64,000 nt of DNA from NCBI RefSeq assembly GCF_003477885.1, contig NZ_QUEE01000014.1, positions 76,577 to 140,576 of the forward strand. The letters run 5' to 3'. The position numbers and the translations under genes are program-made. A model generated the notes under the pieces. That model made no database searches. It worked only from the letters and a program-made list of their open reading frames with translations, and was not told where the DNA came from. Shown piece by piece: positions 32,581 to 41,503 of this stretch; position 1 is the stretch's first letter; each line of letters begins with the position of its first letter. The DNA comes from Lachnotalea sp. AF33-28 (lineage in GTDB: Bacteria; Bacillota; Clostridia; Lachnospirales; Lachnospiraceae).

Positions 32581-34521
32581 TTACAGTGTATGAACCCAGA
32601 CCGTCATTTCTCCCGGAGTCCGGTTCGTCCAGGAGTAGTATGGGATAAAAGTAAGCTCACGTTCTTTATAAACAGGGGCCTCATACCTGCGGTATGGGGT
32701 ATCGGGATCCCAGGCGTTTATATCAATCGCCTTGCCCGCCGTCTTTATCACATTCACTCCGCCTAACAGCTCCGGTTTACGGATCACTTCAAATCCGGCC
32801 CTCGGATCCAGACGCACTGTCTGCAGCTGTCCTCCGTTATCCGCCTCCTCTAAACAGTATACAAGAGGTCCTCTCATCACCACGGCTTTGCCGATATCCT
32901 CACGGATACGTGGATTGGCCGCGATCAGTTCCACAGGCATATTAAGCGTAAGCTCTATCTCATCGCCCTCGCTCCAGGTTCTGTTCAGATACAGGTATCC
33001 TCTGTCCACAGTTCCTTCCACAGCCTCACCGTTTATCTTCACCTGATAATCCGCACACCAGGCCGGTATCCTTATTGCATAACTAAACTCTGCCCTTTCC
33101 AGCGATTCCGCCTTTACCTTAACGGTCCCGTCCCACGGATAATCCGTAGTAACTGAAAAACGGTTATGCATTCCTCCCAGGCATGCACTGAAGGTTCCGC
33201 CCACAAACAGGCTCATGAATACGGTATCGTCGCTCTCCTGATACGCATATGCGCCCAGGGAGGACAGGATTCTGGCCACATTCGGGGGGCAGCAGGCACA
33301 GCCGAACCATTTCTGCCGCTCATATTTCACATGGCGCTTATTCTGATCCTTTTCGCAGGCTTCCGGCAGCACCTCCAGAGGATTCACATAGAAGAATTTC
33401 CTGCCGTCCAGCGACATTCCGCTGATCACGCCGTTATAGAGCGCGCGTTCCAGCACGTCCATATACTTCGCATCCTTTGTGTTCTCAAACATCCGGCGGG
33501 CGAAGAAGCAAAGCCCGATGGCCGCGCAGGTCTCGCCGTATACCGTATCGTTGGGCAGGTCATAGTCAAAGGTAAACGCCTCCCCATATGCGGAAGAGCC
33601 GATAGCACCGGTTATGTACATTCTCCTGTTGACCAGATTGTTCCACAGGCGCTCACAGGTCTCAAAAAGCTGTGCATCTTCTGTCTGGGCCGCCACATCC
33701 GCAATGCCGGAATACAGATATACGGCGCGGACGGAATGCCCCTGCGCCTCCGTCTGTTCCCTCACGGGCAATGCGGCCTGATAATATTGGAATCCCAAGG
33801 TTCCACCGTTCCAGCCGTTTTGCCGGCCTCTTTTCTTTAGTTCCTCCTCAAAGTAAAGAGGGGACTGTCCCCGCTGATCCACAAAATACTTCGCCAGCTT
33901 TAAGAATCTTTCTTCCCCGGTCACCTTATAGAGGCCCACCAGCGCCATTTCCGCCACTTCATGTCCGGGATAACCCTTCAGCTTCCCTTCCTCAGGACCA
34001 AAGAGCGAATCCACACAGTCCACATATCCGATGGCGATATCCATAAATCTGCGTTTGCCGGTGGCCTTATAGTAAGCGACCGCCGCCTCTATCATATGCC
34101 CGAGGCAGTACAGTTCATGGTTATTCATAAGATCGGTAAAACGGTTTTCCAAACCGTCGATGATGTATTTTGTATCCAGGTATCCGTCCGGCTGCTGCGC
34201 CGCACCGATCAGATCGATGGTCTCATCCGCCAGCACCTCCAGCTTGGCATCCGGATGCCAGGCAAGCGACCAGGCCACAGCTTCCAGCCATTTGTAAAGA
34301 TCGCTGTCCTGAAATACGAATCCCTGAAACCCTCCTTCTTCCAGTCCGGCAGCAACGCGGAAATTATGAATACAGTGGCTGGGAGTTGCGCCTTCAATCC
34401 GGTCATTGAGCGCTTCCCACTGATAAGGAATCACCTGGCTGCGCACCAGTTCCATATACTCTCCCCAAAACTTATCGCTGACACGTGCTCCGGTCAGGTC
34501 AATCGGCCTAACATTGTTCAT
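32581..34521 (-). CDS. GH127 beta-L-arabinofuranosidase-like enzyme
   Basis: 646 aa, cytosolic (no signal peptide). The (alpha/alpha)6 barrel is followed by beta-sandwich domains. The zinc/nucleophile set of GH127 is present: E330 and C332 in VYGETCAAIG and C410-C411 in WFGCACCPPNVARIL, with the same spacing as in Bifidobacterium HypBA1 (E338, C340, C417, C418 from memory). Such enzymes remove terminal beta-L-arabinofuranose from plant glycoproteins or other glycans. It is followed by its AraC regulator and preceded by a putative MFS importer. Confidence 0.93.
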   Translation of the reverse strand: MNNVRPIDLTGARVSDKFWGEYMELVRSQVIPYQWEALNDRIEGATPSHCIHNFRVAAGLEEGGFQGFVFQDSDLYKWLEAVAWSLAWHPDAKLEVLADETIDLIGAAQQPDGYLDTKYIIDGLENRFTDLMNNHELYCLGHMIEAAVAYYKATGKRRFMDIAIGYVDCVDSLFGPEEGKLKGYPGHEVAEMALVGLYKVTGEERFLKLAKYFVDQRGQSPLYFEEELKKRGRQNGWNGGTLGFQYYQAALPVREQTEAQGHSVRAVYLYSGIADVAAQTEDAQLFETCERLWNNLVNRRMYITGAIGSSAYGEAFTFDYDLPNDTVYGETCAAIGLCFFARRMFENTKDAKYMDVLERALYNGVISGMSLDGRKFFYVNPLEVLPEACEKDQNKRHVKYERQKWFGCACCPPNVARILSSLGAYAYQESDDTVFMSLFVGGTFSACLGGMHNRFSVTTDYPWDGTVKVKAESLERAEFSYAIRIPAWCADYQVKINGEAVEGTVDRGYLYLNRTWSEGDEIELTLNMPVELIAANPRIREDIGKAVVMRGPLVYCLEEADNGGQLQTVRLDPRAGFEVIRKPELLGGVNVIKTAGKAIDINAWDPDTPYRRYEAPVYKERELTFIPYYSWTNRTPGEMTVWVHTL

Positions 34522-34663
34522 GACATGACTTCCTTTCTCCTACAATCGTTATTATAGCGGGTATCTTATAACCCCTTGCTGTTTTTCATTATAGCAGAGA
34601 AGCCCTGTATCTGAAAACCTCCATGGCCACAGAAAAGGTATAAAATTTTTACTTTTTCAGCTG

Positions 34664-35896
34664 CTATTTCGGTTCTTCTCTGACCGCCTCAAATACGGGA
34701 CGGTTCTGGTTCTTCGGTACAAAAATCAGGGCTGCCATGCTGATCATGGAAAACATCCCGAGTCCGAATGCCAGCGGCCGAAACGGCAGATACTGTCCCA
34801 GAAAGCCTGCCAGAAGCTGGAAAGCGATGCCGCCGACAGCAAAAAACACCTGGAAAAAGGCCATGATCCGCGCCCGGATCTCCGGCGGCAGATAGCACTG
34901 CACCGCTGTTTCCCGTAAGGTTGCCGTAGTCGTTCCCAGGGCGCCGCACAAAAACCGGTTGGCCAGCATGAAAGGGAAGGGCATATACAAAAGCAGCGAA
35001 TCCATCGCATTATAGAAGGTATATACAAATTTCGTAACACCATACCGCTTATTTACAGGGATCTCCTTTTTATACTGCACAAGTCCGCCCATCATCCGGC
35101 CGATCATCTCGCTGCTCTTTAAAAATCCAAGCATGGTGACGGTCAGCCAGGCCTGCGTCTGATAATATGCCTGGGTGATCAGCCCCACGCCGTTTGACAC
35201 GCCGTTGGTGATCCCCATATAGGTATAAATATTCCGTATTCCCTTCTCTTTTCTGATATACCGGAAGCCTTCTCTGATATCCGTAAAATACTGTCTGATC
35301 CCGTATCCTTCCCGGGCAGCCAGCCGGATCTCCCGGATATGCACCTCCAGGCTGATCGATAAAACAGTCAGCGCTCCTACGAACAGGAAGATATATCCCA
35401 TCGCGACATGTTCATACAGAAAGGTTGCGGCCGGAGCCATCAAAATCGTAACCGTCGGATAGATGGTCGCGCTCACAGAATATCCTTTCTGCTCGGAACC
35501 GGCTGGGATCAGGTCCGGGTACCATGCACAATAGCTTAAGTTGTAAAATACCGATATGGCCGCCACCGCCAGCGTATAAACCAGATAAAGGCCGTACTGA
35601 AAGGGATGGGACAGCAGCCAGAACCCCATGCCGATATAGATAGCCGCCATCAGGATATCCAGCCCCACAATCCATTTCTTCTTGCTGAACTTGTCGATGA
35701 TCGGCGAGATCAGTATCGGCAGCAGAATATCCGGCAGCATGGAGCAGACCAGGATCAGCGACGACAGAAATGTTGACTGGGTCTCATCAAATACCAGCAG
35801 GCTGACCGGCAGGCTCATGGCCTCCCCACCCACGGCGGACAGGATGGTGGATGCGGTGATCAGTGTGAAATCTTTGGTCCATAATTTTTTCTTCAT
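34664..35896 (-). CDS. Major facilitator superfamily transporter
   Basis: 410 aa with about twelve hydrophobic helices and the loop motif pattern of MFS_3/Bcr-type carriers (DKFSKKKWIVGLDI after helix 2). The start at 35896 (MKKKLWTKDFTL) follows GAGGAAGAGC; the longer frame has no site. It is 142 nt downstream of the GH127 gene start and the divergence of strands does not apply, since both are minus, so its own promoter is likely. Substrate unknown. The upstream XRE-TPR regulator is the likely controller. Confidence 0.85.
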   Translation of the reverse strand: MKKKLWTKDFTLITASTILSAVGGEAMSLPVSLLVFDETQSTFLSSLILVCSMLPDILLPILISPIIDKFSKKKWIVGLDILMAAIYIGMGFWLLSHPFQYGLYLVYTLAVAAISVFYNLSYCAWYPDLIPAGSEQKGYSVSATIYPTVTILMAPAATFLYEHVAMGYIFLFVGALTVLSISLEVHIREIRLAAREGYGIRQYFTDIREGFRYIRKEKGIRNIYTYMGITNGVSNGVGLITQAYYQTQAWLTVTMLGFLKSSEMIGRMMGGLVQYKKEIPVNKRYGVTKFVYTFYNAMDSLLLYMPFPFMLANRFLCGALGTTTATLRETAVQCYLPPEIRARIMAFFQVFFAVGGIAFQLLAGFLGQYLPFRPLAFGLGMFSMISMAALIFVPKNQNRPVFEAVREEPK

Positions 35897-36030
35897 TGCT
35901 CTTCCTCTCTGCGCCTCCGAATTAGCAGACGCACTGACATGCACAACTTTGCCGCCTTTTGTTTATGTCATTATATGAGATTATTTAAAGAAGAGCAAAT
36001 CATTTAGTTTGAGAAATTCTTTATATTATA

Positions 36031-37215
36031 TTATCTTTTAAAAAGCATTTTTGATGTTATCGAGGAAAATTTCGTTTCTATCTCCATAGCCTTCCTGTAC
36101 ATTCTCTGCCTGCAGCAGGCCTCCTTATACTGGTCATGGTAAAAATTCATATAACCGAAATGGAGCTCCTGCTCCAGCAGCTGCATCAGCCGATCCAGCA
36201 GATTAAGATAGGCCCGGTCGGATAGAAAGTCTTTTTTCAGCTCCATCCTCGCTTCCTCAAGCATCAGGAGCTGTATCTCATGATCCGGAGGCAGTTTTGC
36301 CGCCTCTTTTTCCATTTCCTCCAGATACTGCATGGCTTTCTCATGATTACCCGTGCGGATTTCAAGCAGGCATTTTTTCTGATCCAGGAGAAAATGCTTC
36401 CCCTGTACCATGTCCAGATATTTCCTCGCCTCGTCGAACCGGTTCATTTCCAAAAATGTGGCGCCCATATTATAATAAACGCCATCTAATTCTTCCGCCC
36501 AGAAGGTATTTTGAAGCAGCCGGATCCCCCGCTCATAGTTGGAGAACATCAGCTCATCCAGCTTCAGGCATGCATACAAATTGCCTGCCATAAAGAAGCT
36601 GTCAGCAATATTATAAGTATTGCCTTCACGCACGGCCAGATCTGCCGCCTGCTCACACAGCTCCTGCACCTTCAGATACTCCGAAGCCTCCCAGTATGCC
36701 AACGCCAAATGCAGCAGGCTGGTGCTGCTGCCCAATATCTCATAAGCCCGCTTTGCCCTGCGGATATTCTCCTGGCCGCGGCAGGCATCGGGAACCATAT
36801 AATACCAGGCCAGCTGCTGGGGGTCCATGGCGTCAGCGCACTCATCGAGGACTTCAATGGGAATCTCATCCCGCTCCAGTCCCTTTAGTATGATCCAGTC
36901 CAGGGCAAACGGGCTGTAGGACAGTTTTTTATCCTCGGGCGTAAGCTCCCGAAAGGCAGCCCGGTCCAGACTGTAATCCAACTGGTAATAGGCTTTTTTT
37001 ATGAGGTTCTCCGCCCATGCAAGGAAATCCCGGTCACAGCAGTAGTCAATGCCCAGCTCCTGAAAAAGCCGTCGCAAAATCTCCGGATCCGGGTCCACTT
37101 TGCCGCGCTCTATTTTGCTCAAATAGCTGACCACACAGATCCCTTGGCATATTTCCTTCTGTCCTTTTCCCTGTTTCAGGCGTTCTATTCTAAGCAGCAT
37201 TCCGGCAATATTCAT
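36031..37215 (-). CDS. XRE-family regulator with TPR repeats
   Basis: 394 aa: N-terminal helix-turn-helix (~1-60, LRIERLKQGKGQKEICQGIC and SYLSKIERGKVDPD), then a long helical region with several TPR-like repeats (~150-380). This layout is that of RNPP/Rgg/PlcR-like peptide-sensing regulators, though no binding peptide is evident nearby. It lies 135 nt upstream of the MFS gene on the same strand and could control it. Confidence 0.85.
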   Translation of the reverse strand: MNIAGMLLRIERLKQGKGQKEICQGICVVSYLSKIERGKVDPDPEILRRLFQELGIDYCCDRDFLAWAENLIKKAYYQLDYSLDRAAFRELTPEDKKLSYSPFALDWIILKGLERDEIPIEVLDECADAMDPQQLAWYYMVPDACRGQENIRRAKRAYEILGSSTSLLHLALAYWEASEYLKVQELCEQAADLAVREGNTYNIADSFFMAGNLYACLKLDELMFSNYERGIRLLQNTFWAEELDGVYYNMGATFLEMNRFDEARKYLDMVQGKHFLLDQKKCLLEIRTGNHEKAMQYLEEMEKEAAKLPPDHEIQLLMLEEARMELKKDFLSDRAYLNLLDRLMQLLEQELHFGYMNFYHDQYKEACCRQRMYRKAMEIETKFSSITSKMLFKR

Positions 37216-37236
37216 TTCGCCCTCCGTTCCCCCATT

Positions 37237-37430
37237 TTACTTACGGTAATTTTTCAGAAAGGATACCCATTCCGCATAAATGTCCTTTGAACTCTTTCCC
37301 AGGACTTCCTCACAGGTTCCTCCGTCCGTCAACTTCAGCACGCTGTCCCACCCATATGTTTGATTCAGATCCTTTATAACATATCCCCAATCTCCGTTTT
37401 GTCCGCGGTATACCGCTCTTACCGTTAGAT
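37237..37430 (-). pseudogene. C-terminal remnant of a peptidase-like gene
   Basis: On the minus strand a stop-free frame reads AVYRGQNGDWGYVIKDLNQT, then YGWDSVLKLTDGGTCEEVLG, then KSSKDIYAEWVSFLKNYRK and TAA at 37239-37237. Upstream in that frame a TAA appears at about 37431 and there is no start or ribosome site. The ending YGWD...KDIYAEWVSFL resembles the C terminus of M1-like or gluzincin peptidases of clostridia, from memory. It lies between the XRE gene and the GH2 terminator. Confidence 0.55.
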
Positions 37431-37438
37431 ATTACCAC

Positions 37439-37480
37439 GAAAACAGCATGACAGTTAAAAACCATCATGCTGTCTTTTTA
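37439..37480. terminator. Hairpin terminating the GH2 gene
   Basis: ACAGCATGA (37443-37451) pairs with TCATGCTGT (37465-37473). On the minus strand TTTTCG follows, and T-rich sequence also follows on the plus strand. Confidence 0.7.
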
Positions 37481-37484
37481 CCGT

Positions 37485-40400
37485 TTAATTGTCCGTCTTA
37501 ATCCGATATGCCCGGATTCCATCGTCATAAGCTGCCGTTAACCCCTTAATCCAGGGAATCAGTGCGCTGATTTCCATATAAAAGGTGCCTTCCTGAATCC
37601 TGGGCTCACCGTTCATCAGATTTTCCTCGCCATCCACCAGCAGATGGGTTCTGCCCGTCTCCGCCAGTATTTCATGGCCGCCGCTCTTTACGACCAGGCG
37701 CTTCACATCCGGATCATAGGTATAGCTTAAGCGGTCCGGATCCCGCTGTACCAGGCGCTCCAGGATGTAGAGCACCGGCCCCCATACGCCGTAATCCTCA
37801 TAGACGCTGCGGATGCTGTGGGTATCCGGCTCATCGCCGTTAATCAGTATCTTGCAGTATTCATGAAGCTCCGGCACATATTTCTGCTTATCCGCTTCCG
37901 GTATCGGGAGAAATGCGGGCTTTCCTTCCGGCTTTTGTGCAGCATACTCAAGCCTGGGCAGCTGCTCCAGAACCGCCGCGCTCTCTTTTAAAGCGGAAAG
38001 CTTTACAGGTACGCTTTCCAGGGAGACCTCCGCCCGCAGTTCCTTAGCCGCATGCATGGTTCCATCCGAAACCTCCGACGGCTTCATAACCGCCTTCAGA
38101 CAGATTTTACCCGCGCTCATGGCGGAACGGATAAATACCCTGTTGTTTCCGCACTCAGCATATACATGATTTTTATGAATCACGCTGTTATCCCGTCCAT
38201 AGCCGGCGAATTTACCGCTGTTATATCCACCCAGGAACTGCGCAGGGCCGTCCAGATCAAAATCGATACGGTCATAGCACAGAGGGCAGAGACGCCCCTC
38301 TTCATCCAGCACTTCCACATCCGCATAGGCCACATCCGCGCCATCCGCCATCAGGCCGTTTCTGCCGGTATGAAGCGTCAGCTTCAGCTGTGCAGGTTCT
38401 CCCACCGTTTCAATCAGATCCCTCACGGCTTCCTTGCCGTCATAGCCATATCCCACAGCCTCAATCCTTCCGGACTGTGTTATGTCAATATGGGGGAACG
38501 CAAATACAAAGGTGCTGTTCGGCTTGTCACAGCTGCCTGCCAATACGCCGTTGATAAACAGTTCCATCTTTTTAATGGAGTAGCTTCCAATTACATAGAC
38601 CGTCTTATCCTTAGGATTACGGTAAGCATATTTTCCGTTTTTCACCCAGTAATGGCCGTCAAATTCTTTTTCAGCATATCGGTAGCTTATGCCGTCCTCC
38701 TGCGGATAGTTCCAGTGGCCTACGATCTTTAGCTGCGGTTCGTCGGACTGCATCACCCGGAATACATCAAACACCTGTTTTTTAACACGGACCGCATCCA
38801 CTCTTCCGCTCATCCTGGCATTTTCACTGAACGCCTGTCTTCCGTGCTGCGCAGAATCCGTCCAGCACAGAGCGGCTGTCGCGGAATACAGATCTTTGCC
38901 GGAAGCGCCCCCGATCCGGTCATTGAAAAACTCACTGTATCCGGATGCCGCGCGCAGAACCAGATCCTCAGAGGTCAAATCATGATAATCGCCGCCGGGC
39001 TGTTTTTTTCCCGCCTTGCCCAGCCACAGATTGTCGTAATCATAATCCGGAGGTGTAAAGTCATCCCACACACGCCTGGGGGCTTCCTCACGCAGATACT
39101 CCGTCTCCGTGATCGGCATCAGCTTTGCCTGGAAAGAACCTGCATGACGGTTCAGCATGGTACCGGTATACTCGGCCTCTTCCACCACCTCTTTTGTGTT
39201 GATGGTTCTGCAGCCGATCATCCTGCCGCCATTCGGATCCAGGACCCCCTTTAAGAGGCGCATCTCCCTCATATGTTTTTTGTTTACCGCGTTGTTGCCG
39301 ACTTCCCAAAATACAATGGAAGGATTGTTCCGGAAATAGACGATCACATCCCGCATCAGTTCCACACGCTGATCCCACTGGCGCCCGAAGTTTTCGCGCT
39401 CTTTATCTCCAGCGGGCTGTGTGCAGACGATGCCCCTGCGGTCACAGGCGCGGATATCCGCCGGACAGGCGGCCACATGCATCCAGCGTATATGGTTTGC
39501 GTTGCTCTCGCGGATCAGTTTCGCATCATAATCCTTCAGCCAGTCCACGGCCGCGCCCACAGCGGCCCATTCGTTGGCGGAACGCTGGGCATAGCCGGTA
39601 AGCCATACAGGCATATCATTGATCATCAGCCCTTTGCTGCAGTCATAGGTAACCTTGCGAAATCCCGTGATGATTGTCTGTGAATCCACCACTTCTTCAT
39701 CACAGACCAGATCTGCCTCCACTGAATACAAATAAGGATCATCGATCGCCCAGAAACGCAGGTCCGCCGCACCGGCACAGGCTTTTACCACGGATACCAT
39801 GAGGGAATCCGTCTCTGTCTCCTTCACCGCATCCTCATCGTCCACGGGGACATAGTGAGTCCCCTCTTTGCGGTAAGCGTCCTTCGGTATGATGGAAAGT
39901 TCCGGAGCCGGAAGGGTTACAGACGGCACACAAACGGTCTCTGATGAAAACGCAGCAGCCACATTTCCCTCTGCATCTCTGATACGGATGTCCAGGCGGA
40001 CAGACTTATCAGTCCCGGTTTCATTGCGCACTTCGGCTACCGCATGAATCTGTGCGCTCTTTTCCGGGATGTCATACCGGGACCCGTAGACATACAGCCC
40101 TTTGGTCCGCAGATTACTGTAGAGAGGCAGTGTCAGATACAGGCGGTTCACCACATGAAGCCATACATTCTTGCTCAATCCGCCGATGGACGGATTAAAA
40201 TCGTTGCAGTTCCAAAAGTAATTGACTCCCACCCGATCAGCCGGCACATCCGCAGCTTCAGTGATTGGGAACAGATAAGATCCCGGTTCCACATCGGGAG
40301 CATTGGGTGTCTCCGCCGTGCATACATCCAGATTTCTGGTGCTGGTGTTATCCGTGACCACCGCAATCAGGTTAGGGTTCTCATAATTGATCCAGTTTGT

Positions 40401-40778
40401 CAAATCAAAGCCAAAGGGCGCTACGCCGGATTCCAGATAACCCGCCATATGGCCATTTATGTACAGATAACAGGTCTGACGGATTCCTTCAAACTCAATC
40501 AGGACCTTCTTTCCTTTTTCTTCCGGTTTCAGCGTGAACCATTTTCGGTAAAAGGATACGGTGCGCTTCTGTCCGCTGCCCGCATCTTCAATCCTGTCGC
40601 GAAACAGATCCGCATCGTTAAACGTATGGGGAAGGGAAACCTCCTGCCAGTCATTTTCCTGATACTCCGGCTCGTAGAAATAACGGCCGTTCTGATCTCT
40701 GAAACTGTCCATCGCTTTCCTTACAGGGAAGCAGTCCGCCAGCTTAAAATGCCAGCAGTAATGAAATGAGTACTTCAT
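37485..40778 (-). CDS. GH2-family glycoside hydrolase with atypical acid/base site
   Basis: 1097 aa, no signal peptide. Order: sugar-binding N domain (~15-200), immunoglobulin-like domain, TIM barrel (~380-680), DUF4982/Big-like domains (~760-960), and a C-terminal segment (~990-1095) resembling the copper-amine-oxidase N-terminal or stalk domain (LLVDGEENLMNGEPRIQEGT). Where GH2 enzymes usually have GNE, the barrel here has FWEVGNNAV, with Asn at 496. A nucleophile candidate lies in PITETEYLREE (E558 or E560). The start at 40778 (MKYSFHYCW) follows GGAGG; two earlier ATGs are less well spaced. Probably a beta-galactosidase-like enzyme, activity uncertain. Confidence 0.88.
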   Translation of the reverse strand: MKYSFHYCWHFKLADCFPVRKAMDSFRDQNGRYFYEPEYQENDWQEVSLPHTFNDADLFRDRIEDAGSGQKRTVSFYRKWFTLKPEEKGKKVLIEFEGIRQTCYLYINGHMAGYLESGVAPFGFDLTNWINYENPNLIAVVTDNTSTRNLDVCTAETPNAPDVEPGSYLFPITEAADVPADRVGVNYFWNCNDFNPSIGGLSKNVWLHVVNRLYLTLPLYSNLRTKGLYVYGSRYDIPEKSAQIHAVAEVRNETGTDKSVRLDIRIRDAEGNVAAAFSSETVCVPSVTLPAPELSIIPKDAYRKEGTHYVPVDDEDAVKETETDSLMVSVVKACAGAADLRFWAIDDPYLYSVEADLVCDEEVVDSQTIITGFRKVTYDCSKGLMINDMPVWLTGYAQRSANEWAAVGAAVDWLKDYDAKLIRESNANHIRWMHVAACPADIRACDRRGIVCTQPAGDKERENFGRQWDQRVELMRDVIVYFRNNPSIVFWEVGNNAVNKKHMREMRLLKGVLDPNGGRMIGCRTINTKEVVEEAEYTGTMLNRHAGSFQAKLMPITETEYLREEAPRRVWDDFTPPDYDYDNLWLGKAGKKQPGGDYHDLTSEDLVLRAASGYSEFFNDRIGGASGKDLYSATAALCWTDSAQHGRQAFSENARMSGRVDAVRVKKQVFDVFRVMQSDEPQLKIVGHWNYPQEDGISYRYAEKEFDGHYWVKNGKYAYRNPKDKTVYVIGSYSIKKMELFINGVLAGSCDKPNSTFVFAFPHIDITQSGRIEAVGYGYDGKEAVRDLIETVGEPAQLKLTLHTGRNGLMADGADVAYADVEVLDEEGRLCPLCYDRIDFDLDGPAQFLGGYNSGKFAGYGRDNSVIHKNHVYAECGNNRVFIRSAMSAGKICLKAVMKPSEVSDGTMHAAKELRAEVSLESVPVKLSALKESAAVLEQLPRLEYAAQKPEGKPAFLPIPEADKQKYVPELHEYCKILINGDEPDTHSIRSVYEDYGVWGPVLYILERLVQRDPDRLSYTYDPDVKRLVVKSGGHEILAETGRTHLLVDGEENLMNGEPRIQEGTFYMEISALIPWIKGLTAAYDDGIRAYRIKTDN

Positions 40779-40988
40779 CATGTCCTCCATTCTTGATGAA
40801 ATTATTTGTATCCGGTTTGTTTCAACACCATGCCCGGTAACTTCCTATCTATGGGATTTTGTGCCGGTGCCTGAACAGTCAAATTTTAACATAGGGCGGG
40901 AGAAAACACAAGCCACTTAGGGCTATGTTCACCGTCAATGTTCACTTTCGCATGCTTTCGTGTGACGGGACGTATCAGGCATATAACA

Positions 40989-41018
40989 CAAAAACGCCTT
41001 CCGAAGGGAAGACGTTTT
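40989..41018 (-). terminator. Terminator of the tRNA-Gly pair
   Basis: On the minus strand AACGTCTTCC-CTTC-GGAAGGCGTT followed by TTTGTG, with one G-U pair. It lies 9 nt past the second tRNA. Confidence 0.8.
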
Positions 41019-41026
41019 TGTGTGAG

Positions 41027-41098
41027 AGCGCGAGACGGGATTCGAACCCGCGACCCTCGCCTTGGCAAGGCGATACTCCACCACTGAGCCACTCGCGC
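41027..41098 (-). tRNA. tRNA-Gly(GCC)
   Basis: Acceptor stem GCGCGAG/CTCGCGC, D arm with GGCTCAGTGGTGGAG, anticodon arm TCGCC-TTGCCAA-GGCGA (anticodon GCC), T arm GCGGG-TTCGAAT-CCCGT. Discriminator T; CCA not encoded. Second of a tandem pair. Confidence 0.95.
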
Positions 41099-41138
41099 AC
41101 ATAAATGATTAAAAATACCTCATAAATAAAATAACACA

Positions 41139-41209
41139 AGCGGGTGATGGGAATCGAACCCACGTATCTAGCTTGGAAGGCTAGTGTTCTACCATTGAAC
41201 TACACCCGC
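41139..41209 (-). tRNA. tRNA-Gly(TCC)
   Basis: Acceptor GCGGGTG/CACCCGC, D arm TAGTTCAATGGTAGAAC, anticodon arm CTAGC-CTTCCAA-GCTAG (anticodon TCC), T arm GTGGG-TTCGATT-CCCAT. CCA not encoded. Lies 40 nt upstream of the GCC gene and shares its terminator. Confidence 0.95.
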
Positions 41210-41250
41210 AGAACGGTAGTTATTATATCATTGTATTTTACATTTGTAAA

Positions 41251-41412
41251 GACCTAAAATATAAATTTCAAGAATTTCTGTTCACGCTTGTCAGTGAAAT
41301 TATAAATTCAGTAATAGACAACCGGTTCGTGTTGAAGCGCTTCGATGAACATCCCGCATGGGATAATCCGAAAGTACCGGGTGAATTTACAGTCATCGCA
41401 TACAAGGAATAA
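41251..41412 (+). pseudogene. C-terminal remnant of a class I SAM methyltransferase gene
   Basis: Plus-strand frame without start or ribosome site: FQEFLFTLVSEIINSVIDNR followed by FVLKRFDEHPAWDNPKVPGE and FTVIAYKE, stop at 41410-41412. The ending RFDEHPAW...VPGEFTVIA is typical, from memory, of clostridial class I methyltransferases. The frame has no stop as far up as the tRNA, so the remnant was cut off at or near the tRNA genes, a common site of insertion and deletion. Confidence 0.65.
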
Positions 41413-41417
41413 GCAGC

Positions 41418-41455
41418 ACACCAGCCGGCGGCATTACCCGGCCGCCGGCCGGTGT
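41418..41455. repeat. G+C-rich hairpin after the methyltransferase remnant
   Basis: ACACC-AG-CCGGCGGC (41418-41432) against GCCGCCGG-CCGGTGT (41441-41455). No T-run follows on either strand. It may be the old terminator of the lost gene or the end of the SGNH operon. Confidence 0.5.
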
Positions 41456-41503
41456 ACGGATGTATACGACTCTATATTTCTATAAAACGGTTAAGGCCTG
41501 CCT

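Noticed and set aside
40779..41026. Possible gene or regulatory RNA between the GH2 gene and the tRNAs
   Set aside because: Apart from the tRNA terminator I see no ORF, hairpin or repeat in this stretch that stands out.
41331..41347. GAAGCGCTTC palindrome as a catabolite-response (cre) site
   Set aside because: It lies within the coding remnant of the methyltransferase and does not fit the cre consensus spacing.
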